64,000 bases of DNA from Eunapius fragilis (taxonomy: Eukaryota; Porifera; Demospongiae; Spongillida; Spongillidae), in assembly GCA_963681505.1 (NCBI GenBank), contig OY811971.1, positions 917,501 to 981,500 of the forward strand, written 5' to 3'. This document shows positions 54,901 through 64,000 of this stretch, one piece after another. Position 1 is the stretch's first letter; every line of letters begins with the position of its first letter. A model generated the notes under the pieces. That model was given only the letters and a program-made list of their open reading frames with translations, was not told the DNA's origin and searched no databases. The position numbers and the translations under genes were made by a program.

Positions 54901-56023
54901 ATCGGGAAATTGGCGGTCAAAAGGATTACGCGGTATTCGGTCATTGCGTAATTCTATGTCCATAGAAAATGTATGGACGCATTCAGAAAACTGCATCGAA
55001 CTGCAGAAAAAAAAATTATATTGACTAGGTGCTCTCGGATTTGCAATGTGGGGACTATTTGGCATATTTTGAGTACTTTCACGCACCGTGTGTACCTATA
55101 TCCGCACTTCCACATTAATTATGCAAGGTTTCCAATGTCCATTCATTTTATCTCATTTACTTATTCAGTCATCAATAGTTTCCCAACCAAATTATATTTT
55201 CCTTAGGTGCCACCGGATTATATGAGAGTAATCAATGCACTTATTTATCATCATTTTTTCAGAGCTTAGGGCCTTCAAATCGCGCTTCCCTTGAATGGTT
55301 AGTGAGACACACCCCACATACAAAACGCATAATATCACGTGCTACCCTTTCGTCAGTTAGCCGTGCCCAGACCGAACTGTTTAATATGTGTTGACGTCTA
55401 TAACTACGACCCCACCCACCACTATAATGACACAACAACTTAACGTGCATGCGATTTATTAACCGTTATTTACGGTACTAGTGGCGCTTCGCTTTTGGTT
55501 CGGTACTTCCTCATCCACGGACGATTTCGAACGGTACAAAGACGACGATATCTGAGATCAATCCCACGAGGTTTAAGACCTGGAAGGCTACCTGTGGGAC
55601 CCTTCATTGAATACCGGTATATACGTACATATATATGGAATACCTCACAGCTAACAGCTACAGTACAGTATGGAGTGGACCCTATGGCGACATATGGCGA
55701 GACAGCGCTACGGAATACCCGACAGCTAGCAAACAAGTACTGTATGTGTATGTGTGACTGCATGCATGTGTTGTGTGAGTGGCTATGATTGAATCCTCTC
55801 TCCCCCTCTCTGTGCACGTATGCCAGTATGTACATGTATATGTACATGTATGCTAAGAATCAGTTCTTGTGTGTTGTTGTGTTACCTTGTGCATACGTAC
55901 ATGAATGTACATGTAATTGGCTTGTTTTGATGACATTCTGCATTGTTTTCCACAGTACACAGCTCTATCAATGCTCACCAAAGGCAAGTTTAGCTTTGCA
56001 GGGTTGGCCTATTTACCCACTCC

Positions 56024-56248
56024 CTTCCTCCCTCCCTCCCTCCCTCCCTCCCTCCCTCCCTCCCTCCCTCCCTCCCTCCCTCCCTCCCTCCCTCCATCCC
56101 TCCCTCCCTCCCTCCCTCCCACCCTCCCTCCCCTCCCTCCCTCCCTCCCTCCCACCCACCCTCCCCTCCCTCCCTCCCTCCCTCCCACCCTCCCTCCCCT
56201 CCCTCCCTCCCTCCCTCCCTCCCTCCCTCCCTCCCTCACTCCCTCTCC
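56024..56248. repeat. (CCCT)n satellite-like tract
   Basis: About 220 bp of CCCT units with CCCA variants. The opposite strand, (AGGG)n, has G-quadruplex potential. The long Pro/Ser/Leu and Gly/Arg ORFs are products of the repeat. Confidence 0.97.
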
Positions 56249-56298
56249 TTGCCTCTTCCCTCTTTCCATGATCCTCTCCTTCCACTTTCCTTCAACAG

Positions 56299-56773
56299 AG
56301 GAGGCCCAGAACAGTGACGAAGATAAGGACAGACTCAGCAAGGTGACCCACACATACCAGTCTGAGAGGAAGGCGGAGCCAGCAGGCCTGGGGGCCACTC
56401 TCATCTTGGAGATGGAGACAGAACAGAACAGGGACCAGCGGGGTGTCGTGGAGAAGGCACAGAATTTGAACCAGGTCTGGGCACTGGGCACCACTTGCAG
56501 TAACCCTTTATAGGCCAGTCAGATACAGTGATATAAGACACCAATATTAGCATTATTAATTTTTATTTGTATACGTACATATGTCTAGTTGCCATGGTGA
56601 TTTTACCATAGTACATGTCCTCGTACTATGCAGCAAAACTCATAGTCTGTTGTATAATGATTTAAAAATATTGTTTGTTTATATATAGTATGGAAGAGGA
56701 CAATATACAGAGGACAGGACTACACCAAGTACATTGAGAGGAGGGAGACCTCACAGAGGAGTGCAGCCAGCAG
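56299..56773 (+). pseudogene. Two exons resembling RNF113/Cwc24 splicing factor
   Basis: Exon A (56299-56474, after TTCAACAG) encodes DEDKDRLSKVTHTYQSERKA then EPAGLGATLILEMETEQNRD and QRGVVEKAQNLNQ, like the RNF113 block ahead of its CCCH finger (YKS..SA.P.G...GAT...ELDTE...DAQAIFE). Exon B (56689-56773, after TATATAG, donor CAG/GTGGGT) encodes MEEDNI and, two bases out of frame, YRGQDYTKYI, like the family's KEDDKIYRG. No CCCH or RING exon follows within the window. The frame slip, mismatched phase and missing domains indicate a gene fragment or dead copy. RNF113/Cwc24 acts in the activated spliceosome. Confidence 0.6.
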
Positions 56774-56853
56774 GTGGGTGTGATCAAGGGAGGTGTGGTA
56801 GCAGATGTGATGAAGCCAAATATTGTGGCATACAAATGTACGATTACATGTGG

Positions 56854-57500
56854 TGTGTTGTATGTACTGGACTGGTGTGTTGCATGTACTGGACTGGTGT
56901 GTTGTATGTACTGGACTGGTGTGTTGTATGTACTGGACTGGTGTGTTGCATGTACTGGACTGGTGTGTTGTATGTACTGGACTGGTGTGTTGTATGTACT
57001 GGACTGGTGTGTTGCATGTACTGGACTGGTGTGTTGTATGTACTGGACTGGTGTGTTGCATGTATTGGACTGGTGTGTTGTATGTACTGGACTGGTGTGT
57101 TGTATGTACTGGATTGGTGTGTTGTATGTACTGGATTGGTGTGTTGTATGTACTGGACTGGTGTGTTGCATGTACTGGACTGGTGTGTTGTATGTACTGG
57201 ACTGGTGTGTTGTATGTACTGGACTGGTGTGTTGCATGTACTGGACTGGTGTGTTTCATGTACTGGGCTGGTGTGTTTCATGTACTGGACTGATGTGATA
57301 TATGTACTGGACTGGTGTGTTGCATGTACTGGACTGGTGTGTTTCATGTACTGGACTGGTGTGTTGCATGTACTGGACTGGTGTGTTTCATGTACTGGAC
57401 TGGTGTGTTGTATGTACTGGACTGGTGTGTTTCATGTACTGGGCTGGTGTGATATATGTACTGGACTGATGTGATATATGTACTGGACTGGTGTTTTTAC
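56854..57500 (+). repeat. 22-bp minisatellite, about 29 units
   Basis: Tandem TGTACTGGACTGGTGTGTTG(Y)A with C/T and occasional TTTCA or GATATA variants in the last bases. Because 22 is not a multiple of 3 and no frame has a stop, long ORFs appear in all frames of both strands; none is called. Confidence 0.97.
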
Positions 57501-57891
57501 TGACCAGTGTATGCACTGGACGAGGTGTGATGTGCCTACTGGATTGCAATGTGGCACTGTGGTCACTGTGATCCAGAAGCCTCTGATTATGGGTGGGTGT
57601 GTGTCACTAGTTCCTGAGTCCTACATGCAGTGCAGAGGCATAAGCTATTAGCTGGCCTATCTGCTTGCCACCACCTCACATATTTCGTCATAGCAAACTG
57701 TGCGTGTGCTTGTGTTTTTTTGTTATGTACATGGTCCATTTCTAGGGGTCTGTAGCTTTTTACTGGAGGGAAGCCTTGATAGTGGCAGTGAAACCCTATC
57801 CCAATAGATTTGTAAGGACTGGGCCACTGGAAAGTTTATATGCTGAGCTATTCACACACATGGCTTCATATAAACCCATGGCTTCTCCAAG

Positions 57892-57894
<3 letters not shown>

Positions 57895-57942
<48 letters not shown>
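57895..57942. repeat. (GT)n microsatellite
   Basis: Uninterrupted GT run between the two minisatellite arrays. Confidence 0.95.
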
Positions 57943-57944
<2 letters not shown>

Positions 57945-58106
57945 GGGTGGGGGCACTCACCTAAATTCTGAGGATGATACACTGGTGTCTACTGTATCTC
58001 ACCACCACCCTTCCTCTTTACCAAAGGTGCAGGGGCAATGCCCCACCCCCTATCCTCCCCCTCATACAACATACCAATTGAGTACATGCAACACAGCACA
58101 TACAGT

Positions 58107-58408
58107 GTGTTATGTACTGGACTGGTGTGTTGAACTGGACTGGTATATGTACTGGGCTGGTGTATTGGACTGGTATGGCCAGTCCAGTACATACAACACA
58201 CCAGTCCAGTGCATACAACACACCAGTCCAGTACATACAACACACCAGTCCAGTACATACAACACACCAGTCCAGTACATACAACACACCATTCCAGTGC
58301 ATACAACACACCAGTCCAGTACATACAACACACCAGTCCAGTACATACAACACACCAGTCCAGTACATACAACACACCATTCCAGTACATACAACACACC
58401 AGTCCAAC
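58107..58408 (-). repeat. Inverted array of the same 22-bp unit, about 10-11 units
   Basis: CCAGTCCAGTACATACAACACA repeats, the reverse complement of the 56.9-kb array. The first about 75 bp are still in plus orientation; the flip occurs at GGTATGGCCAGTCC (about 58172-58188). Confidence 0.95.
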
Positions 58409-58442
58409 ACAGGATGGATGGGTCTCTTCTAAAATAAAGAAT

Positions 58443-58514
58443 GGTGTGGCAGTAAGTCCTGAAAATAGTGTGGCAGTAAGTCCTGAAAATAGTGTGGCAG
58501 TAAGTCCTGAAAAT
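58443..58514. repeat. 24-bp tandem triplication
   Basis: GTGTGGCAGTAAGTCCTGAA-AATA three times; each unit includes a donor-like CAG/TAAGT word. Confidence 0.9.
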
Positions 58515-58829
58515 CGGAAGGGCATTTTAGCTTGGAAGACATGGGTTTGAAATTGATGCTAGTCCTTTTATCTTATACATGTATACCACAAGGTGGTTTT
58601 GTAGGCCACAGCATGTAGCAGTATGTAAACTACCTTAGTCCAGGTAACCACAAATTTGACAGAGAGCTGATAATTCTAAAACTGCTTCTGGGTTTGTTTT
58701 TGAATGTCAATGTCTCTGTCTTTGACAATGTGTATGACATGATTTTTGAAATAGATGCTGCCCTCATGAAGGCACTTGCCCAGGAGACTACTGCTGATTG
58801 CAGATTTCCATCTTAATGTGCCCCTCCTC

Positions 58830-58831
<2 letters not shown>

Positions 58832-58862
<31 letters not shown>
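58832..58862. repeat. (GT)n microsatellite
   Basis: Uninterrupted GT run. Confidence 0.95.
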
Positions 58863-58863
<1 letters not shown>

Positions 58864-59249
58864 CAGAGCCCTGCCTACCAACCCATATTGGAGTAAGGTC
58901 TGGAGAAGAAAATGGAGGTCACTACCATGTGCAGGAATCAAACTTTTATGTATGTGTGTTAAATTTGTTTGGTAGTGTGAACATTTCGGTTCTCTCCACA
59001 TAAACTGATTTCTGTCACAATGGGCAAATGCCACAAATGGCTCAGCACAGCAGGGGACTTTCATGATGATTCACACATGTGTGTGTAAAGCATGGCATGG
59101 GACATTGGCTACAAAATTGAAATGCAATGTAGATGTGACAAATCAATTTGGGATCTGTTTATACAACATGACACTACTGATGTGATGTGGTCAAGAAACC
59201 TCATGAGCATGCAACATCTACACACACACACACACACTAGCAAACAGTT

Positions 59250-59376
59250 CTTGGACAAGATCTTGCCCATGGTGGCAAGATTATGCTGGCAAAGATCGTG
59301 GCCAAGATCTTACCCAAGGTATGGCAAGATCTAGGCCTCCTGCCAAGATCTTGCTCTTGGCAAGAATCTTGCCCAA
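59250..59376. repeat. Array of GGCAAGATCTTGCC-like half-palindromes
   Basis: About eight variants of (G)GCAAGATCTTGCC in alternating orientation, 10-25 bp apart. Confidence 0.7.
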
Positions 59377-60035
59377 AAACTTTTTGCTGGGACCAGACCC
59401 CTGAATAGACATCACTGCATGCATGAATTGCTACCACACAAAAAGGGTTATGTTATAAAAGTACAGGTCCTGCTATGAGGTTCTCAACGTGACATCATAG
59501 TATCTTAGAACGTACAATAAAAAATAACAAAACGGTACATATCTTGAAAGAGAACTACGGGGTTCCGAAGGCTGTAGGGGTTAGCGCTTAAGTTTAACAG
59601 ACTGCCCTGGAAAATGGTCGCGGCCGACGTCCGAGTTTGTGCTAATTGATGCGCATCCACCTCTTGTCGGATGGGTGGGGGCTGCTGTGACGTTACAGTA
59701 TAGGAGTTTATTAACGAAGCGCAATTAAAATGGCAGTTATTGAACAGTGCAATTACAAGCAAGTCTCGTTTCCAGGCCCAGGAACGAGACTACGACGGTA
59801 ATTAATTTTTTGTCTTGATTTTTGTATAGCAGTGCTTTATTGCAACGCAATGAAAACTACAATTCAAATTCAGACTAATTTTTAGTATTTTCCGTGGTCA
59901 TTTAGAATTCAATTTGAAATAAAATGCAAGATGACCGCCGATGTATGGGCCATTTCTCCATATGTGTCATATAGACACATATCAACTTCTATACAATAAT
60001 GTATGTAATAGATATTTATTAATAATTTTAGGCAG

Positions 60036-60043
60036 TATAAATA
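60036..60043 (+). promoter_or_regulatory. Probable TATA box
   Basis: TATAAATA, 88 bp before the ATG of the basic-repeat gene, in an otherwise non-coding AT-rich stretch. Confidence 0.5.
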
Positions 60044-60123
60044 CTCTAACCTGCACAAAAAATATTTGGTGTTCCTATCGCAGTTTAGTTGTTACTTTGG
60101 CTAGTGAAGTTGTTTTTCTAAAA

Positions 60124-60890
60124 ATGCCTTCGCGTAATCAAAAGAAGAGATCTAAGCAACGAGCGGAATACCTCCAAAAGCAAGACGAGAACAAAGCTAA
60201 AGCCCGAGCGCTCTTCAAGGCCGATCCCGAAAAGAAGAAGGCCTCTGTACGCAACAGCTACAACGCAGATATTGAATCTAAGCGATCTGCTAAAAGGCGG
60301 CGATATAAAGAGGACCTTGAGGAGAACCGTGCTGCTAAAAGGCGGCTATATGAAGAGGACCTCGAGGAGAACCGTGCTGCTAAAAGGCGGCGATATGAAG
60401 AGGACCTCGAGGGGAACCGCGCTGCTAACAGGCGGCGATATGAAGAGGACCTCGAGGGGAACCGCGCTGCTAACAGGCGGCGATATGAAGAGGACCTCGA
60501 GGAGAACCGTGCTGCTAAAAGGCGGCGATATGAAGAGGACCTCGAGGAGAATCGTGCTGCTAAAAGGCGGCGATATGAAGAGGACCTCGAGGAGAACCGT
60601 GCTGCTAAAAGGCGGCGATATGAAGAGGACCTCGAGGAGAACCGTGCTGCTAAAAGGCGGCGATGTGAAGAGGACCTCGAGGAGAAACATGCTGCTAAAA
60701 GGCGGCGATATGAAGAGGACCTCGAGGGGAACCGCGCTGCTAACAGGCAGAAATACGAGGACAATTCAGCTGCCATTAAAGCATCTAAAAGGAGTCGGTA
60801 TTGGAATGACCCCGCTGTCCGATTGGCTAAATGTGCTTCCGAGAGGACGCGGTACCGCAGGGGTCACAGAACTACCACTACCACCCAAAG
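60124..60890 (+). CDS. Basic 15-aa-repeat protein (5' exon)
   Basis: The ATG at 60124 (MPSRNQKKRSKQRAEYLQKQ) opens about 255 codons to a good donor, CAAAG/GTATGT; unspliced, the frame would stop at 60945. After a basic leader come ten 45-bp units encoding RRYEEDLEENRAAKR, then two diverged units (KYEDNSAAIKASKRSRYWND, PAVRLAKCASERTRYR). Two linked variants alternate: LEEN with AAKR and LEGN with AANR, a sign of unequal exchange. Comparable arrays (xxPExxRxAxRxxYxx) are frequent at the N terminus of large sponge and cnidarian proteins, often mobile-element related; that tie is inference. It is very likely nuclear and helical. No downstream exon recognised. Confidence 0.65.
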
Positions 60891-61564
60891 GTATGTTATG
60901 GCATGTTGTATTAACATTATAAAGCTGTGCATGCAACATTTGTAGAGCATAGTCTGGCGGTGTTGGTCGGGCTTGTCACCCTTCTACCTGACCAAACGCG
61001 GTAGTAGGGCCCGCCCGACGATGTACAGCACGGATCTGCACAAAACCATTCACTTCACATGTAAAGCATGCATGGTGACTCAACTGTGTGTACAGTAATA
61101 GTGTCTATTGTTTTAATCTGATGTATAAAAAGGCTTCCTTATTTGAAGGATTCCTTATCTGTCTAGCCATGTACATGTGTTGCAATTGTATGAATATAAC
61201 ATCCATTGCTAGCTCAAAAGGTTGTTACTAGATCTGCCACCATAAGGTACTTCTACTCTCACATTTATGTAAAATCAGACATTCTGCCCACACTCATAAT
61301 GCTGCAGACCTTGTCCACACTCACCTGAAAACATATCCTTATCAATCTACATGGTGCCATGTTATCCCAGATCTACATGCAGTCATGTAGTTCACTTCCT
61401 GGGTTCCCACACTATCCAACTTTACTTCATGTAGGCTACACCTCCATGTTTAGATTGGAGCATTTTCAAATTTGACCAATAAAATTTTAGCACATGCCGT
61501 TAATATGATGGAATTGGACCAATAGAATTATAGCACAGTCTGCACACATGTTAAGGCTTGCAGG

Positions 61565-61572
61565 TATAAAAG
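61565..61572 (+). promoter_or_regulatory. Probable TATA box
   Basis: TATAAAAG, followed 45 bp later by a donor-like AAAGAG/GTAAGA at 61617 and an acceptor CATGTAG directly before the ATG at 61728: a plausible promoter plus 5' UTR exon. Confidence 0.5.
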
Positions 61573-61727
61573 TCAGTCATGCACCCGCTGAATTATAGTG
61601 CACTTTGAAAAAAGAGGTAAGAATTTAATAACATACTCTATGTGGATTCACGTGTAAACTTGCTTGAAAAAAGAATTAGGTAAAAAATTTTAAAATCATA
61701 CTCTCTGTCTCTGTCACGTACATGTAG

Positions 61728-62180
61728 ATGGCAGCTGAAGACCTAACTGGTTTTTTTTATCAAGAGGGGTCGGAGGAGGAAGAGGATGACATACATCCTT
61801 CGACTCCTCCCCTTCACCCCGCCACCTCCAGAAGCCCCGCCACTCCTACCACCACCAGCAGCAGCACTACCCCCGCCGGCACCCCCAGCGCTGCCCCCGC
61901 CGGCACCACCAGCGCTGCCCCCACCGGCACCACCAGCGCTGCCCCCGCCGGCACCACCAGCGCTGCCCCCGCCGGCACCACCAGCGCTACCCCCCCCGGC
62001 ACCACCAGCGCTACCCCCGCCGGCACCACCAGCGCTGCCCCCGCCACCACCGCCGCCTGTGCTCCCTCCCTGGCCTGCATGGCCACTGCCACCCTGGCAG
62101 AACGCAGCATGGCGGGGAGGCCGAGGAGGAGGACGTCCCCGCAGGAGACGAGGGCGCGGGCGAGGACAACTAATAATTAA
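61728..62180 (+). CDS. Small low-complexity protein, Ala/Thr/Pro repeats
   Basis: 150 aa: an acidic N terminus (MAAEDLTGFFYQEGSEEEED), then seven to eight imperfect 24-bp units encoding TPAGTTSA, then an Arg-rich tail. The competing +1 frame from 61786 (PAPPALPP repeats ending GGRGGGRPRRRRGRGRG) is equally open; I favour 61728 because its ATG follows the acceptor-like CATGTAG and has an organised acidic leader. Function unknown. The RGG-like tail in the other frame is notable. Confidence 0.45.
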   Translation: MAAEDLTGFFYQEGSEEEEDDIHPSTPPLHPATSRSPATPTTTSSSTTPAGTPSAAPAGTTSAAPTGTTSAAPAGTTSAAPAGTTSATPPGTTSATPAGTTSAAPATTAACAPSLACMATATLAERSMAGRPRRRTSPQETRARARTTNN

Positions 62181-62441
62181 TACTACAAATTCATATAATT
62201 ATTATTATTATTATTAAAGTTATTTAATGAAAATGATACAACGTATACAATATTTACAGTTTTAAGCTACACTGGAACGGAGAAGGTGAGGAGACTAACA
62301 TCCAGTTGCCATTGAACGGGACAGCAGAGCTCTGGCATTCGCTCTAACTAGGACCAGGTTTAACCTGCCATAGAGAGCCGAAGTGACCTGGGACTTGCAA
62401 CAATTTGATCTAATTGCCTACGGTGAAAAAAAACCTATGAA

Positions 62442-62737
62442 ACAAGTAAATAAAAACATTCTCTAACGAGAGAGTTGTTGGTATATAGGATTGACCAATG
62501 GTGGTGTAAAAAGCACGGAAACAAGAGTGACAGAAATTTTACTCGAAAATTGAAATTGGCCTATATTTAGCACGCTCACAAAATAACAGCGCATGCCTGA
62601 GTAATGTGCTAAATATAGGCCAATTTCAATTTTCGAGTAAAATTTCTGTCACTCTTGTTTCCGTGCTTTTTACACCACCATTGGTCAATCCTATATACCA
62701 ACAACTCTCTCGTTAGAGAATGTTTTTGTTTACTTGT
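62442..62737. mobile_element. Foldback element, copy 3
   Basis: Arms starting ACAAGTAAATAAAAACATTC and ending with the inverse, nearly perfect over about 130 bp, with a loop around 62570-62605. The A-rich left flank ACCTATGA is as in copy 1. Confidence 0.9.
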
Positions 62738-63270
62738 CTAACAATTAAGACGATTGACAAATTTTCTTCCAGCGAGGAAAACGAGCTTTTTTTGTTGACT
62801 GGAACAAAACATTAAAATGACCGTCTTTGCCTTCTTGTTCGATAGGAACGAAGAGCTAAACTGTCCGTTTCTTTGTACGTGAGTTATACGCGGGTCGCGT
62901 TTTTATAATGATTTCACGACCAGGGTCAATTCCTATATAGGAACTACTAACTTAGTTCCTGATAACTCTAAAAAGCGAAGTATCATTCAATTTCCACGGA
63001 GACTGTCCCATATAAATATAGCGAACTATCATTTTCTCGGAAACTGTCCCATAATCGATTTTGATGACATCTGTAATGAAATAATTATAAACACCCAGTT
63101 CAGCACATGCAATTATCCTCTTCATCCTTTTTATGCAAGTACCCTACCCCGAACAAATCATTTCACAATGTTTGCAAAATAACTTTTGTTATCCAAACAG
63201 AACTAACAGCATCAAGTATGCTCTAACTGTTTCATGTAGTGTTAAAGAACTAAAGCAAATGTATACACTA

Positions 63271-64000
63271 TCACAGTAGCAAAGTTATACCTCTCTTAGA
63301 GCCATACAACTGTCTTGTCATTTTTCTCTTCAAGTGTTGACCACTCTGAATAGGTAACGTTTCCATAGCAAACCTGTGCCGTACGCTTCTGGTGTTTTGT
63401 AATGTGGTAACTTCATTGGCAACATGGACCTGCGTTTCCTGCCTAAAAATTTTACCCAAAAAAAAGCTATTCATTAATTTATCCTTAATCACAGGAACAG
63501 TTGGGCCAGCAACTTGGATTGTTTGCTTTTCTTCGAAACTATATATTTCAGCTTTTGCTTTCTCAGCCTGTGATTTTATAATATTTGCTGCTGCTGTTGC
63601 TTTGGCTGCTTCTGCTATAACTATATCAGCCTGTGCCTTTGTAGTGGCTGCTGTTACTATAGCTGCATCTGCCGTTGTTTTCTCTGCCTCTGCTTTTTTA
63701 ATATCTGCCTCTGCTATTTTAATATCTGCCAGTGCTTTCATATTAGCTGCTGTTGCTGTTACTTTCGCTGCCTCTGCCGTTGCGTGCGCTGCCGCAGCTG
63801 TTACTATATCAGCTTGTGCTTTTGCATGATCATCATTTGCTTTCTGAGATGTTATTTCATAATCTGCTTTTATTCGTGCTATTTCTGCTTTAGCTGCCAT
63901 TTGGTTCATTTGATTTTCCTTCACAGCTTCAGTTATTTTCTTTTCCGATTCCTTTTTAGCTTTCTCTATTTCCTCCGTGACGTCCTTTGCCCTCCTCTCT
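63271..64000 (-). CDS. Ala-rich coiled-coil protein, C-terminal part, open at window edge
   Basis: The frame is open from the window end (coding KDVTEEIEKAKKESEKKITE just upstream of 63924) to 63271, at least 240 residues. The middle is an Ala/Lys/Glu-rich helix with irregular repeats (KIAEADIKKAEAEKTTADAA, IVIAEAAKATAAANIIKSQA), followed by a more ordinary tail (VAGPTVPVIKDKL, EVTTLQNTRSVRHRF). A donor-like AAGAG/GTATAA at about 63291 suggests the last six codons may be intronic and another exon may follow. The 5' part lies beyond 64000. No named domain; the long single helix suggests a scaffold or filament-like protein (inference). Confidence 0.65.
   Translation of the reverse strand, partial: ERRAKDVTEEIEKAKKESEKKITEAVKENQMNQMAAKAEIARIKADYEITSQKANDDHAKAQADIVTAAAAHATAEAAKVTATAANMKALADIKIAEADIKKAEAEKTTADAAIVTAATTKAQADIVIAEAAKATAAANIIKSQAEKAKAEIYSFEEKQTIQVAGPTVPVIKDKLMNSFFLGKIFRQETQVHVANEVTTLQNTRSVRHRFAMETLPIQSGQHLKRKMTRQLYGSKRGITLLL

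Noticed and set aside
55789..56513. Pro/Ser/Leu and Gly/Arg/Glu ORFs around 56.0-56.25 kb
   Set aside because: Direct translation of the (CCCT)n tract; only the non-repeat 3' part (RNF113-like exon) is kept.
56734..58550. Long ORFs on both strands (CVVCTGLVCCMYWTG or SSTYNTPVQYIQHT repeats)
   Set aside because: Produced by the stop-free 22-bp minisatellite read in every frame; no start context, splice or conservation argument.
60258..60922. Antisense and alternative-frame ORFs through the 45-bp repeats
   Set aside because: Length is caused by the repeat being a multiple of 3; the called frame has the TATA box, ATG and donor.
63392..63829. Plus-strand 145-aa Ala/Ser-rich hydrophobic ORF
   Set aside because: Antisense shadow of the Ala-rich coiled-coil gene on the minus strand.
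1..64000. CRISPR arrays, operons, tRNA or rRNA genes
   Set aside because: Tandem repeats here are microsatellites or minisatellites without unique spacers; introns show a eukaryote; I saw no tRNA A/B-box pair or rRNA core.

Overview
The window is eukaryotic and animal-like. It has GT-AG introns (many of about 50-120 bases), a TRAF-type RING/MATH gene, a Roco/COR plus CARD-like gene, a large multi-pass membrane protein exon of a kind abundant in sponges, and two copies of a secreted Cys-rich gene of a type I associate with sponges, cnidarians and lancelets. Together with the dense load of short inverted-repeat transposons, this points to an early-branching metazoan, most likely a sponge (inference; species not determinable here).

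Layout. 1-9.4 kb is transposon territory: a Mutator-like element with long TIRs and a 9-bp TSD (1469-2257), a 1.2-kb element with a 7-bp TSD (2297-3511), palindromic repeats, an internally deleted hAT element that keeps both ends of its transposase (4874-6083), a CACAGGG-ended element (6375-7712) and a foldback element (9122-9418). 10.2-11.2 kb is a frameshifted pseudogene (minus) of the intact secreted gene at 38.2-39.1 kb. 12.6-16.9 kb is a 4.3-kb element with inverted ends, subterminal motif arrays and a decayed multi-exon transposase gene (minus). 16957-22237 is a complete Ty3/Gypsy-type LTR retrotransposon with apparently identical LTRs, one uninterrupted 1563-aa ORF and integrase encoded BEFORE reverse transcriptase. 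24.3-27.4 kb is a two-exon gene combining a myristoylation-type N terminus, a glycine zipper, a proline-rich linker, a COR-like region and a CARD-like exon.

28-35 kb has no gene I can support, only repeats. 35.5-36.8 kb is a single-exon TRAF-like gene; 38.2-39.1 kb is the intact secreted gene; 39.2-41.9 kb is a deleted Ty1/copia element; 42.9-43.5 kb is a decayed retroelement C terminus (minus); 46.2-47.5 kb is the last exon of a multi-pass membrane protein (minus); 49.1-52.4 kb holds pieces of frameshifted coiled-coil and SAM-like exons (minus). 52.7-54.9 kb is a nest of transposons inside transposons. 56.3-56.8 kb holds two degraded exons resembling the spliceosomal RING protein RNF113/Cwc24, followed by a 22-bp minisatellite that reappears inverted at 58.1-58.4 kb. 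60.1-60.9 kb encodes a protein of ten 15-aa basic repeats behind a TATA box; 61.7-62.2 kb is a small TATA-driven low-complexity gene; 63.3-64.0 kb is the end of an Ala-rich coiled-coil gene running off the window (minus).

The genes do not form a pathway. The TRAF and Roco/COR/CARD-like genes are of innate-immune or cell-death signalling type; much of the rest is a record of repeated transposition, nesting and decay. Frames, repeats and LTR identity were read by eye, without alignment software.
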